DNA from: Levilactobacillus namurensis
GTDB taxonomy: Bacteria > Bacillota > Bacilli > Lactobacillales > Lactobacillaceae
NCBI RefSeq assembly: GCF_032197885.1
Contig: NZ_CP134159.1
Location: forward strand, 1,550,001 to 1,614,000
Length of the DNA stretch: 64,000 nt
Direction: 5' to 3'
In this document: piece after piece, positions 29,070-37,416 of the stretch
Numbering within the stretch: the first letter of the stretch is position 1
Layout of the letters: each line of letters begins with the position of its first letter
The notes under the pieces: model-generated
What the model saw: the letters and a program-made list of their open reading frames with translations, nothing else
Told to the model about the DNA's origin: nothing
Databases searched by the model: none
Program-made: the position numbers and the translations under genes

Positions 29070-29786
29070 CTACTTGATCAGTACCTGTAACCCTGCAGCC
29101 AGGACACCTCCGACGATAGGGCCGCACATCGGCACCCAAGCGTAGGACCATTCCGCACTTCCTCGGTTCGGAATCGGTAAGATTGTGTACGCCAACCGTG
29201 GTCCCCAATCCCGTGCTGGGTTCAGGGCAAATCCGGTCGTGGTCCCGAGGCCCATCCCCACAACCGTAATCAACGTTCCGACGATAAACGGCTTTAAACC
29301 TTGCGTAAAGTCTCCCAGGTTCAGCAGAATGAAGACGAAGGCCCAAGTCGCAATGGTTTCAGACAGGAAGTTGAAGACGGGGCTGGCAATGGCCGGCCGG
29401 GTCGCAAAGATGCCGACACTATTCCCATTCTTAGCCGAGGTCGCTTTGAAGTGGGGATAGAATTGGACAACCACCAGAGCCGCGCCCACGAACGCCCCCA
29501 AGAATTGTCCCAACAGATACGGCAAGACTTGGTCCCAAGGGAAGAACCCAAACGCCGCAAACCCAATCGTCACGGCTGGGTTCAAATGTCCGTCCGAGCC
29601 TAACGCCCCCGCAACGTACACCCCCATGGTCACAGCCAATCCCCAGGCGATACTGACAAAGGTCCAATTTGACCCCGTCGCATAAGTTTTTTTCAGATTA
29701 AAACTAGCCCCGGTTCCGGCCCCCAAGACCATCAAAATCATCGTCCCAAAAAATTCACCGATAAACCCGCTCACATCAAACACCAT
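29070..29786 (-). CDS. glpF: MIP-family channel, glycerol facilitator type
   Basis: Membrane channel of the aquaporin superfamily, about 238 residues, six helices with two half-helices. The two NPA boxes are present: HLNPAVT and ALNPARDWGPR. Asp directly after the second NPAR is characteristic of glycerol-conducting members. The start ATG 29786 follows AAGG very closely, so GTG 29783 or a nearby GTG may be used; the open frame further upstream encodes nothing channel-like. No glpK or glpD is adjacent, so the substrate (glycerol, water, lactic acid) is inferred. Confidence 0.88.
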   Translation of the reverse strand: MVFDVSGFIGEFFGTMILMVLGAGTGASFNLKKTYATGSNWTFVSIAWGLAVTMGVYVAGALGSDGHLNPAVTIGFAAFGFFPWDQVLPYLLGQFLGAFVGAALVVVQFYPHFKATSAKNGNSVGIFATRPAIASPVFNFLSETIATWAFVFILLNLGDFTQGLKPFIVGTLITVVGMGLGTTTGFALNPARDWGPRLAYTILPIPNRGSAEWSYAWVPMCGPIVGGVLAAGLQVLIK

Positions 29787-30115
29787 CCTTGAACTTAACT
29801 TTATTTTTCCCTTAAATACCTTTGTTAGTTTACCATAGTTACTGCTAATTCTCCGAGTCGATGCAATTTTTTTGTATTTCGCCCAATCCCCATGAATCAG
29901 CAATGGCACCGGTACCAACTTGTGAAACAATTGTCCTTGATTGGCCAAATGTTCAGTTAAAAAGCCTTCACTTGTTCTGGATGACGAGTCAACTTCCTAA
30001 TTTAGGGTTCACTTGTTACTTTTACAGTTACATAAAATTCTTCTCACGAATTATTCTAAAAATCTCCGTTGCACCGTAAACTTGTGAGATAATACGCTTA
30101 AAAGAGGTGACCCCC

Positions 30116-30310
30116 ATGGAACCACTCATTGCCATTATTTTAGCCAAAGTTACCGCCCTTCCCACGCCCCATTCGTTGATCTACGACCTGGAAGGCTTAA
30201 CAGAACACCAAGAAACCGAGCTGCTCACCCAGTTACAAGCCCAAGCCCCGACCGTTAAGTTTCGCTTATCCGGCCGACGTGATCGGGTCTTAGAGATTCG
30301 TAAAAGTTAA
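30116..30310 (+). CDS. Small hypothetical protein, 64 aa
   Basis: No family recognised. Start ATG 30116 has AGAGGTG upstream. The sequence begins with a hydrophobic helix (LIAIILAKVTAL), then an acidic/Gln-rich helix and a basic end (RLSGRRDRVLEIRKS). The layout suggests a small alpha/beta protein rather than a membrane protein. It precedes the TIR-like gene and has its own terminator. The 329 bases upstream (29787-30115) hold the promoter regions of this gene and of glpF, with no other gene that I can support. Confidence 0.6.
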   Translation: MEPLIAIILAKVTALPTPHSLIYDLEGLTEHQETELLTQLQAQAPTVKFRLSGRRDRVLEIRKS

Positions 30311-30321
30311 GGAATTTTGAA

Positions 30322-30353
30322 AAGCGTCAGGTCACGTGGCCTGAACGTTTTTT
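30322..30353 (+). terminator. Terminator of the 64-aa gene
   Basis: Stem AAGCG-TCAGG / CCTGAACGTT (30322-30349) with TTTTTT. Confidence 0.72.
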
Positions 30354-30529
30354 AGTAACCACGATCAAGGTTAGTTGGACGGCCATCCTAGGTCAAAGAG
30401 AGGCCACCAGTGACCTTAAAAAGTACAGTTAGCGTATAATATTAATTAGAAATAATATGTTTGTCATCAAACTGTTGTGTTGACCCGTTATACTGTAGGC
30501 AACTTAACGTCAAGAAAGGAAGCTTACCG

Positions 30530-30928
30530 ATGAGCCCACTCCTAATTAGCTACCAAGCCAGTGACCCGTTAGCCCAGTCCTTCAAGCTTCATATTCAAGG
30601 TTTGACGGAAGATAACTGGGACTTTCCGGCCATTGCGTTCAGTCCGGTCCCCGTAAAAATTGCCTTTAAGAGTCGTTCCGCTAACCGCTGGCGTCGACAA
30701 CAACGCCGTAAGATTAGACAAGCACGTCAAGTCTTAATCGTCATCAGTCAAAACACCTGGCAGTCCGAATGGGTCGACTGGGAAATTGCGACTGCGGCCG
30801 CTGAAGATAAACAACTCCTAGCCGCTAAATTAGATGCCCCTTTCATGGCCCCACTGGCCTTAGTTGAGGCACAACCGCAGTGGATTGACCCCTTTGATCC
30901 GCAAGCTTTATCATTACGTCATATTTAA
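30530..30928 (+). CDS. Stand-alone TIR-like domain protein (ThsB/DUF1863-like), tentative
   Basis: 132 residues from ATG 30530 (AAAGGAAG upstream). The pattern fits the TIR-like MTH538 fold seen in Thoeris ThsB proteins: first strand LLISYQASD, a basic helix RRQQRRKIRQARQ, strand VLIVISQNT and the block WQSEWVDWEIATAA, in which the Glu of WEI corresponds to the catalytic Glu of this family. No ThsA (SIR2/SLOG or other effector) is present within the window. Upstream lies TATAAT at 30435-30440. Next gene is tRNA-Ser, then an insertion sequence. Family assignment is by motif reading only. Confidence 0.6.
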   Translation: MSPLLISYQASDPLAQSFKLHIQGLTEDNWDFPAIAFSPVPVKIAFKSRSANRWRRQQRRKIRQARQVLIVISQNTWQSEWVDWEIATAAAEDKQLLAAKLDAPFMAPLALVEAQPQWIDPFDPQALSLRHI

Positions 30929-30940
30929 CGCAATTCTGAC

Positions 30941-30968
30941 TTGCATTTATAGTCATTATTGGTAAAAT
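30941..30968 (+). promoter_or_regulatory. tRNA-Ser promoter
   Basis: TTGCAT (30941-30946), 16-base spacer, TAAAAT (30963-30968), 17 bases before the tRNA. Confidence 0.65.
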
Positions 30969-30985
30969 AGATAAGGTAGTCACAT

Positions 30986-31073
30986 GGAGAGTTGGCAGAG
31001 TGGTAATGCACCGGACTCGAAATCCGGCGAACCGGCTAATACCGGCGCGCAGGTTCAAATCCTGTACTCTCCT
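30986..31073 (+). tRNA. tRNA-Ser (CGA)
   Basis: 88 nucleotides with a complete cloverleaf. The acceptor stem is GGAGAGT (30986-30992) with ACTCTCC (31066-31072). The anticodon loop CTCGAAA sits on stem CCGGA/TCCGG, giving anticodon CGA for UCG codons. The long variable arm with paired ACCGGC..ACCGG segments is the class II feature of serine tRNA. The T arm contains GGTTCAAATCC. CCA is not encoded. Confidence 0.95.
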
Positions 31074-31084
31074 TAATTACGAAC

Positions 31085-31114
31085 GCCGTCAAGTTAATCC
31101 TTGGCGGCTTTTTT
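31085..31114 (+). terminator. tRNA-Ser terminator, carrying an IS insertion in its T-run
   Basis: Stem GCCGTCAAG with CTTGGCGGC (one G-U), then six Ts. The insertion sequence begins directly after the Ts; because the target duplication copies GCTTTTTT, the terminator still has its T-run. Confidence 0.85.
31107..31114. repeat. 8-bp target site duplication, left copy
   Basis: GCTTTTTT directly before the left inverted repeat; identical to 32578-32585. Eight-base duplications are usual for the ISL3 family. Confidence 0.85.
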
Positions 31115-31138
31115 GGTTCTACAATATCTGTTGTTGGT
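31115..31138 (+). repeat. Left terminal inverted repeat
   Basis: Matches the reverse complement of 32554-32577 at the outer six bases GGTTCT and at the inner eleven CTGTTGTTGGT, with differences between. Confidence 0.85.
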
Positions 31139-31259
31139 AATAGATTTTTATCTATTACTGATGACAGATTTTTTGTTTATCATTAGAATAAAAAAGCGGA
31201 CATCTCCCGTCCGTTAACTTGCTCCCACCACAGAATTAAGTCAAGAAAGGAAATGCCCT

Positions 31260-32531
31260 ATGTCAAATGATACTACGAAAATGTTGTTAGGAATAGATGA
31301 TGAACACTTAATAATTGAGGAAGGACAAGTGGGTGATGATGGAGTGATTCGATTGGTGGGGTCCCTAAACTACACCCCCAAGGCATGCCGCAATTGTGGG
31401 ATTATCAATGATCACCAAATTATTGGCTATGGTTGGCGGAAGACCACCATTAGATTCGCAAAAACATTGGGCAGCACCGTTATCCTGTGTCTCAATCGGC
31501 GAAACTTTCACTGTAAGGCTTGTCATACCAATTTCCTGGCGCAGACGAATGCGGTGCCGAAACACTGCACGATTTCAAATACGACCCGCAAACAATGCTT
31601 AGAAAAACTGACCGAACCGGTTTCGCTCAAACACATTGCCGATGAGTTATCCACTTCGGATTCATTCGTTGGTCGGCAGCTCTTGCGCGCTGAACGGGAC
31701 TTTCAAACCAACTGGCACTATTTACCAAAAGTTCTCCTCATGGACGAAGTTAAAAGCACTAAGAGCGCCACCGACGCGATGAGCTTTGAATTTATGGATG
31801 CGGAAACCCACGAATTGATCGACCTGTTACCCTTTAGGACCATTTATCAGCTTCAAAAGTATTTCCAGCATTACGACCAGGCTGCGCGAGAAAATGTGAA
31901 AATTATCGTCACCGATATGAACTATACCTATCCCAAATTGGTGGGGCAGATCTTTCCGAACGCCATCGTTGTCATCGATCCGTTCCACTTGGTTAACGCT
32001 TTAAATCGAGCTTTTAATAAGACGCGGGTGCGCCTCATGAAAACCCTGGCGACTTCCTCACGCGAGTATCACGCCCTAAAACGCTATTGGAAACTATTAT
32101 TAACGCCGGAAAATCACCTCAACTACGAAGCTTTCCGTAAGTGGACAAACTTCCCTTATCCAGCGACTGCCACTGATGTGGTTGATGCTTTATTGGACAT
32201 TGATCCCGAGCTCAAGCAAACTTACAACGTGATGAATCGGTTACGTGAAACCATCAAAAACCGTGATTGGCCCAACTATAATCAAGTATTCCATCACTTA
32301 GAGGGCTGCTCGGAAGAGATGTTGGCAACCCTCCAGACCCTAGCGACTCATCATGATGAAATTGGCAATACCTTTACTCACCATTACACCAACGGGCCCT
32401 TAGAAGGTTCAAACAACAAGATTAAAGTCATTAAACGCACTGGATTTGGTTACCGAAACTTCTTCAGATTCCGGCTAAGAGTGCTGTTCGCTTTTCGAGT
32501 TCATACAAAAAGAGCTCTAATCACCAAGTGA
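31260..32531 (+). CDS. ISL3-family transposase
   Basis: 423 residues, DDE transposase. The N-terminal zinc ribbon has two CxxC pairs (KACRNCG and FHCKACH). A helix-turn-helix region follows (LKHIADELSTSDSFVGRQLL). The catalytic triad is represented by LLMDEV, VVIDPFH and the Glu of GPLEGSNNKIKVIKR. AAAGGAAATGCCCT precedes ATG 31260. Complete, no frameshift. Its lower GC and different codon choice contrast with the surrounding genes. Confidence 0.94.
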   Translation: MSNDTTKMLLGIDDEHLIIEEGQVGDDGVIRLVGSLNYTPKACRNCGIINDHQIIGYGWRKTTIRFAKTLGSTVILCLNRRNFHCKACHTNFLAQTNAVPKHCTISNTTRKQCLEKLTEPVSLKHIADELSTSDSFVGRQLLRAERDFQTNWHYLPKVLLMDEVKSTKSATDAMSFEFMDAETHELIDLLPFRTIYQLQKYFQHYDQAARENVKIIVTDMNYTYPKLVGQIFPNAIVVIDPFHLVNALNRAFNKTRVRLMKTLATSSREYHALKRYWKLLLTPENHLNYEAFRKWTNFPYPATATDVVDALLDIDPELKQTYNVMNRLRETIKNRDWPNYNQVFHHLEGCSEEMLATLQTLATHHDEIGNTFTHHYTNGPLEGSNNKIKVIKRTGFGYRNFFRFRLRVLFAFRVHTKRALITK

Positions 32532-32553
32532 TTAGAACTCCAATATTTTGTTC

Positions 32554-32577
32554 ACCAACAACAGTTGACGAAGAACC
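32554..32577 (-). repeat. Right terminal inverted repeat
   Basis: Complement of the left repeat: on the minus strand it begins GGTTCTTC and contains CTGTTGTTGGT. Confidence 0.85.
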
Positions 32578-32585
32578 GCTTTTTT
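32578..32585. repeat. 8-bp target site duplication, right copy
   Basis: GCTTTTTT, identical to 31107-31114. It is the original continuation of the tRNA-Ser terminator. Confidence 0.85.
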
Positions 32586-32615
32586 TACGGTTAACTTAAT
32601 CCGGTTTTCAACCAC

Positions 32616-32668
32616 AAAACCCACCCGACCCAACAACCTTATCCGTTGCTCGAGTTCGAGTGGGTTTT
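32616..32668 (-). terminator. Terminator of the secreted-protein gene
   Basis: Thirteen-pair stem with one mismatch (arms beginning at 32616 and ending at 32668), with TTTT on the minus-strand side. It overlaps no coding sequence. Confidence 0.7.
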
Positions 32669-32672
32669 AACT

Positions 32673-33194
32673 TTAGTACACCGCGTGCGTCCGGGCCTGT
32701 TTGGCCGTCCGGTACGCAAAGTTTTCGGTATCCACGTGGGTGGCTAACGCGTGCTTAGCCGTTCCCGTGACGTCCAAGCTAATCAATAAGCGCTTCTTGG
32801 ATAGACCTAAATACTGAATACCCGCGCCCTTGGTATAGAACGCTGTCCGATACCCCTTGATCGTTTTGTGGGCCTTCTTGATGCTGACCTTGACCGCCCG
32901 GGAACGTACCTTGGCCGGCTGTGCCTGGTGGCTAAAGAACTTAACGGGATCTACAATCTTATGCTTGTAAATATGTAATTTGACCACTTTTCCGTTCCAA
33001 GACTTCCGGTACCAGACGCCCCGGTACTTCTTCGGAAAGCTCGTGGCCTTGAACTTCAACTTCTTCAGGTCTCGTTGACTGTAATAAGTGGCCGGTACGC
33101 TAGCCGCCGCATCGACGGGACGGTTCGTAACCGTTAGCCAGCAGATTGCACTTAACGCCACGATCACCAGTCCCCAAATTTTTCGCAACTTCAT
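32673..33194 (-). CDS. Secreted hypothetical protein
   Basis: About 173 residues from ATG 33194; an ATG four codons upstream abuts the GAGGAG site. A classical signal peptide is visible: basic start KLRKIW, hydrophobic core GLVIVALSAICWLTV, and likely cleavage after VDAAA. The mature part is very basic (many Lys/Arg) with short beta-like segments and a Trp/Tyr-containing stretch (YRGVWYRKSWNGK), reminiscent of small extracellular proteins common in lactobacilli. No enzyme motif seen. Function unknown. Confidence 0.75.
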   Translation of the reverse strand: MKLRKIWGLVIVALSAICWLTVTNRPVDAAASVPATYYSQRDLKKLKFKATSFPKKYRGVWYRKSWNGKVVKLHIYKHKIVDPVKFFSHQAQPAKVRSRAVKVSIKKAHKTIKGYRTAFYTKGAGIQYLGLSKKRLLISLDVTGTAKHALATHVDTENFAYRTAKQARTHAVY

Positions 33195-33297
33195 TGGTAA
33201 ACCCATCTCCTCTATTCTTGCTATAAATAATTATATAAGAAGATGGTTAAAAATGAAAATATTTTTAAAAACGTCGTTCACGCCTTAAGCTTCGGCC

Positions 33298-34353
33298 CTA
33301 AAGCCACGCCAATAAGCCACTCATGACCAAAATCCCCCCAAAGGCCACCAGGTGCCAACGTTTGTTCCGGACAAAGACGGCAATGTACTCCCGCAAAACA
33401 GCGTTGGGTAGAAAGAAATGCGCCGTCCGCGACCCGATGCCATCCGCACGGAGTCCGGCTTGTTGGGCAATCATCCCCGCTCGATAGATGTGGTAATTAT
33501 TGGAAACGAAAATGACGCGCGGTGGCCTAGCAGTCGTGGTCATCAGTGCTCGACTGAACTGCATGTTTTCCAAAGTCGTCCGCGACCGGGTCTCTGCGAT
33601 GGCATCATCCGCCGGTAACCCCTGGCTGATTGCGTAATCGCGCATGGCCTGACCTTCCGCAACCGTCTCGTCGCTCCCCTGACCGCCGGAAAAGATCATC
33701 TTGACCGGGTGTCCGGTCTTCGTCAATTGGCGCCGGTAGAACCGTAACCCCCGGTCAATTCGCTGTTTCAAAAGTGGTGAGACCTGGTTTCCATTTAACA
33801 GTCCCGCCCCTAACACCACGATGTAATCCTGATTTAACCGCGGCCGGTTGAACTGGTAAATGACCAGCATGGTCAAGTAATTGTAGAACCAAAAGGCAAC
33901 GTACAACAGCGACAGGTTCACGACGGCGACCAAGAAGGCGTCTACGGGCCGCGGTAACACCTGCCCAGCCAGTCGATCCAACCAGGGCAAGATTAAGAAG
34001 AAGACGCCCAACCCCAACGTCAGCATATTGGCAACGGTGTGCTGTTCGCGGTGCCAAACGATCCAGGCATTCCACAGCAGCAGAAACGCTTGTAAGGCAA
34101 AAGTCACCCCAATCGCCATCAAAATCACCACAAAGGCAATGAGACTGATGGCAATCAAGGGGCCGTTATTGGTACCCAAAATCGTCATGGCCAAGGCGGC
34201 CAAGAACGTGTAGAACGCTGCCGAAAACCACAAGCCATTACTAAGACGCGTCTTATTCCGCTGGTAACGCCACGCGAAGATACCACCTAAGCTCACCGGA
34301 ATCACCCAGACCCAATACCAGACCGCCGGAATGTGAAAGGCCATCTCTCCCAC
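33298..34353 (-). CDS. YdcF-like membrane protein (DUF218)
   Basis: About 351 residues. The N-terminal half has six to seven transmembrane segments; the C-terminal half is a DUF218 domain with the strand IVVLGAGLLNG, the conserved SGGQGSDETVAEGQAM block, ETRSRTTLENM and SNNYHIYRAG. DUF218 proteins (YdcF, SanA) are linked to envelope or vancomycin tolerance functions, but the reaction is unsettled. The start chosen is GTG 34353, eight bases after AGAGGGG. Monocistronic. Confidence 0.85.
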   Translation of the reverse strand: MGEMAFHIPAVWYWVWVIPVSLGGIFAWRYQRNKTRLSNGLWFSAAFYTFLAALAMTILGTNNGPLIAISLIAFVVILMAIGVTFALQAFLLLWNAWIVWHREQHTVANMLTLGLGVFFLILPWLDRLAGQVLPRPVDAFLVAVVNLSLLYVAFWFYNYLTMLVIYQFNRPRLNQDYIVVLGAGLLNGNQVSPLLKQRIDRGLRFYRRQLTKTGHPVKMIFSGGQGSDETVAEGQAMRDYAISQGLPADDAIAETRSRTTLENMQFSRALMTTTARPPRVIFVSNNYHIYRAGMIAQQAGLRADGIGSRTAHFFLPNAVLREYIAVFVRNKRWHLVAFGGILVMSGLLAWL

Positions 34354-34446
34354 GAAATCATCCCCTCTAAAAATCACTTACTGTGAGCATACCACAGTTT
34401 GGTGACCGGCCAAACGATGGCCCCTCTTAAGTGGCCTAAAGTCACG

Positions 34447-34482
34447 AAAAAACGGCAGCGGGGCATCAAACCCAGCTGCCGT
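34447..34482 (-). terminator. Terminator of the rnz-lapA-recJ-apt operon
   Basis: Stem ACGGCAGC with GCTGCCGT and an inner GGG/CCC, followed on the minus strand by TTTTTT (34447-34452). Confidence 0.85.
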
Positions 34483-34492
34483 CTTTCATCGT

Positions 34493-35011
34493 CTAGTAAG
34501 TCATCAGGCTGAACACGTCGTAACCCTTTAATTGGTCCCGACCGTGTAAGGCCTCTAATTCAATCAAGAAGGCCGTTCCGACCACGACACCACCCAAGTC
34601 TTCAACCAACTTGATGGTCGCGCCAATGGTTCCCCCAGTGGCTAATAAGTCATCGGTCACTAAGACCCGTTGACCAGGCTTGATGGCATCCTTGTGCAGG
34701 TATAACGACGACGTCCCGTATTCCAGGTCATAGCTAGCCTTGACCGTTGCCCGAGGTAACTTGCCTTCCTTACGGGCAGGGGCAAAGCCGACGCCTAATT
34801 CGTAAGCCACGGGGCAGCCCACAATGAACCCCCGCGCTTCGGGACCCACGATCATTTCAACGCCCTTATCCTTCGCGTATTTGACGATTTGGTCGGTAGC
34901 CGCGTGAAAGGCTTCGCCATCCGCCATCAACGGGGAAATGTCCCGGAAGATAACGCCCTTTTCAGGATAATCGGGAACACTTGCGATATATTTGGTAAAA
35001 TCGATTGCCAT
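34493..35011 (-). CDS. apt: Adenine phosphoribosyltransferase
   Basis: Purine salvage: adenine plus PRPP gives AMP. 172 residues, the usual size. The PRPP-binding motif is [13 protein letters not shown] and the N-terminal block is [24 protein letters not shown] is also conserved. AAAGGAG precedes ATG 35011, 18 bases after recJ. recJ-apt is a conserved Firmicutes pair. Confidence 0.96.
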   Translation of the reverse strand: MAIDFTKYIASVPDYPEKGVIFRDISPLMADGEAFHAATDQIVKYAKDKGVEMIVGPEARGFIVGCPVAYELGVGFAPARKEGKLPRATVKASYDLEYGTSSLYLHKDAIKPGQRVLVTDDLLATGGTIGATIKLVEDLGGVVVGTAFLIELEALHGRDQLKGYDVFSLMTY

Positions 35012-35029
35012 AACTTTTAATTAGCTCCT

Positions 35030-37351
35030 TTATTTTCGATCCATGAGTCCCTGCAGACGCTGAGTCAATTCCGCTGAGGGGCAAGCCAACAAGTCCGCTT
35101 CGGTCTGAATCTGCTGCTGGCGGAGTTGGTAACTCGGCGCCGCCGTGAGATCTTTATGACCGGGTTGAGCCACCCCATCCATGATACCATGGTCGATGGT
35201 CACAAACCCACACTCGAAGAAGACTTGAATCATAAAGATCAGCTGGGTGCGCGGAATCTGAAGAAACGTGCTGAGTTGCGTCAATTGGTGACCCACGTCA
35301 ACGTGTTGATGTGTCGCAACGAACTTAAATAGTTTAGCATATTGTGGTCGAGTTGGCAGCCCCAAACGCGAAAGACTTTCCTTTTCGTATAAATAGGCCG
35401 TAATCTGGGCCGGCTGCAACTGGGTCACGGCCGTGGTCAAGTCGCTGGTCAGATCCGGACAATCCACTAAGAACACGGTGGTCTCAGGCACCACTGGCGA
35501 CAAGCTCTGACCATCAAACAAGATGGCCGTAGCGCCCGCAGGCAAGTAATGCGCCAGCTGCTGATAGATGTTTTGGTGGAAGAAAAGGTACGTACCGGCA
35601 GTCGTGAACATAGCCTGGTGCAGCCGGTTCGTTCGTTCAACCACCACTGCCGGTTCCGTAGTTCGTAAGTCTTTGACCATTAACTGAAGGGAATGCCGCC
35701 CTTGCCAGACGTTATCCTCTAACGTTCCCAGAACAGCGACCTGGCTGGCCGTTTGCAATGCCGTGGCGGTCTTCCCGGCACCGAACTGGATGGCATTCAA
35801 CCGCGCCTTCCCAGCCTGTAACTGGAACTTCAGGTGATCTCCGGTCTTACCGATCGCCTTGACCTGGGTTACGCTCTCCGGTTCAAAAGCAAACAGGGGT
35901 TGGGCGTTGTCGGTCCCAAACGGCGCTAACTGGGCCAATTCATGGTACAAGTCCATGGTCGCATCGCCCACGGCTAACGTGGCCGCCACTGGCAGTTCAC
36001 TGGGACCTTGGTCGGCCAAATGCTGGGCCTCGGCCTCCTGATCTAAGGCGTCCGCTAAGGCCCCTAATTGGTCGGCTGGTGCGGTTAAGCCCACGGCCAT
36101 GTGATGACCCCCGAAAGCCGTCATCAGGTCTCGGTGACCGTCTAACGCCTGAAAAAGGTTAAAGGCTTCGACACTCCGACCGGAACCCTTAGCGTGGCCA
36201 TCCGCATTCACGTTCAAAACCAGGGTTGGCTTGCCGGTCTGCTCCACAATCCGACTCGCCACGATTCCCAGGACCCCCTCGTGCCAGTCATGTCCACTAA
36301 TAATGAGTGTCTGTCGGTCTCGGTGGTCGGCGTCGGTCGCCTGAGCTAACGCTGCCTCGCTGATCTGGGCCACGAGGTCTTGGCGGCGACGATTCTCCTG
36401 TTCCGTCTTCTGCGCCAGTTGGGTCGCTAAGTCGTCGTCTAACGTGGTCAATAAGTCCACGGCAGGACCCGCATCCCCCAAGCGGCCTAAGGCGTTGAGG
36501 CGGGGCGCCAACCCGAACCCAATCGATTGTTCCGTCAACTCTTCCGGATGAATCCCGGCTGCTTTGATCAACGCCCGCAACCCGGGGCGTTCGTCTTGCT
36601 GCAACAGCTTGAGGCCGAAGTAGACCAAGACACGGTTCTCATCCACCAACGGCACTAGGTCGGCGACCGTGCCAATCGCGGCTAAGTCCAATAAGTCTTG
36701 GGGAATCTCTTCGCGTAAGGCTTGGGCCACCTTAAAGGCCACGCCCGCCCCGGAAAGCCCACCAAAGGGATACTCCGCTCCAGGGTACCGGGGGTGAATA
36801 ATCGCGTAGGCGTCCGGCAAGTCTTGCGGTAACTCGTGGTGGTCAGTCACGACCACGTCCACGCCCTTAGCGTTCGCTGCAGCAATCGCCGCGTTCCCTG
36901 ACACCCCGTTATCGACCGTCACCAGGAGTTGCGTCCCCGCAGCAATCAGCTTTTCAAAGGCGGCGACGTTAGGGCCATAACCGTCCGTAAACCGATTGGG
37001 AATATAATAGTTGACCTTAGCGCCCAACGTGGTTAACGTCTCGTACATGATGGCCGTGCTGGTCACCCCATCCGCATCGTAGTCACCGTAAATCGTGATC
37101 TGCTGTTCCTCACTGATGGCCTGTTCGATACGGGCCGTACCCTTTTGCATATCGTGCAACTGGTTGGCGTCGTGCAACTGCTCGGGCCCCGGCGTTAGGA
37201 ACGCTTGAACGGCCTCGGGCGTGGTCATCCCCCGGTTGGTTAGAATCTGCGCAATAATTGGCGATACTGACGCCGCCTGGGCCAACGCCTGCGCCTCCGC
37301 CGTTGGTTGGTCAACGTGCTTGTTCTGCCACCGGTACTGTGCCGCAATCAT
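35030..37351 (-). CDS. recJ: Single-strand DNA exonuclease RecJ
   Basis: 5'-3' single-stranded DNA exonuclease in recombination and mismatch repair. About 773 residues. DHH domain motifs: IYGDYDADGVTSTAI and VVTDHHELP; DHHA1 region with GHDWHEGVLGIVASR and KGSGRSVEAFNL, GGHHMAVG; then an OB domain and the Firmicutes-type C-terminal extension. The start chosen is ATG 37351 after AAAGGG; TTG 37354 is an alternative. Part of rnz-lapA-recJ-apt. Confidence 0.94.
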   Translation of the reverse strand: MIAAQYRWQNKHVDQPTAEAQALAQAASVSPIIAQILTNRGMTTPEAVQAFLTPGPEQLHDANQLHDMQKGTARIEQAISEEQQITIYGDYDADGVTSTAIMYETLTTLGAKVNYYIPNRFTDGYGPNVAAFEKLIAAGTQLLVTVDNGVSGNAAIAAANAKGVDVVVTDHHELPQDLPDAYAIIHPRYPGAEYPFGGLSGAGVAFKVAQALREEIPQDLLDLAAIGTVADLVPLVDENRVLVYFGLKLLQQDERPGLRALIKAAGIHPEELTEQSIGFGLAPRLNALGRLGDAGPAVDLLTTLDDDLATQLAQKTEQENRRRQDLVAQISEAALAQATDADHRDRQTLIISGHDWHEGVLGIVASRIVEQTGKPTLVLNVNADGHAKGSGRSVEAFNLFQALDGHRDLMTAFGGHHMAVGLTAPADQLGALADALDQEAEAQHLADQGPSELPVAATLAVGDATMDLYHELAQLAPFGTDNAQPLFAFEPESVTQVKAIGKTGDHLKFQLQAGKARLNAIQFGAGKTATALQTASQVAVLGTLEDNVWQGRHSLQLMVKDLRTTEPAVVVERTNRLHQAMFTTAGTYLFFHQNIYQQLAHYLPAGATAILFDGQSLSPVVPETTVFLVDCPDLTSDLTTAVTQLQPAQITAYLYEKESLSRLGLPTRPQYAKLFKFVATHQHVDVGHQLTQLSTFLQIPRTQLIFMIQVFFECGFVTIDHGIMDGVAQPGHKDLTAAPSYQLRQQQIQTEADLLACPSAELTQRLQGLMDRK

Positions 37352-37377
37352 CAACTGCTCACCCTTTCTAAAACATA

Positions 37378-37407
37378 GAAGAGTGATGTCTCGCGGCATC
37401 ACTCTTC
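37378..37407 (-). other. Hairpin between lapA and recJ
   Basis: Eleven-pair stem GAAGAGTGATG with CATCACTCTTC. The minus-strand downstream sequence has only a weak T content, so it may be an RNA-stability or partial termination element within the operon. Confidence 0.55.
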
Positions 37408-37416
37408 AGCGTTCAT

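Larger units (their letters stand above)
31115..32577 (+). mobile_element. Complete ISL3-family insertion sequence, 1463 bp
   Basis: One transposase gene between imperfect terminal inverted repeats (left 31115-31138, right 32554-32577 on the other strand), both beginning GGTTCT and sharing the CTGTTGTTGGT core. An 8-bp direct repeat GCTTTTTT flanks it. A hairpin at 31137-31158 just inside the left end may block incoming transcripts or hide the start region. The coding frame is intact, so the element may be active. Confidence 0.92.

Noticed and set aside
29787-29948. 54-codon N-terminal extension of the glycerol facilitator frame
   Set aside because: Unlike any MIP-family protein, polar and basic; it is simply open upstream sequence.
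30384-30420. AGGTCA-N15-TGACCT inverted repeat upstream of the TIR-like gene
   Set aside because: It could be an operator, but a six-base arm at this distance is not distinctive and it lies upstream of the predicted -10 without a good -35.
31190-31217. Hairpin with A-run inside the left end of the IS as a terminator for a host gene
   Set aside because: It lies within the mobile element and faces the minus strand, where no gene ends; more likely part of the element's own control.
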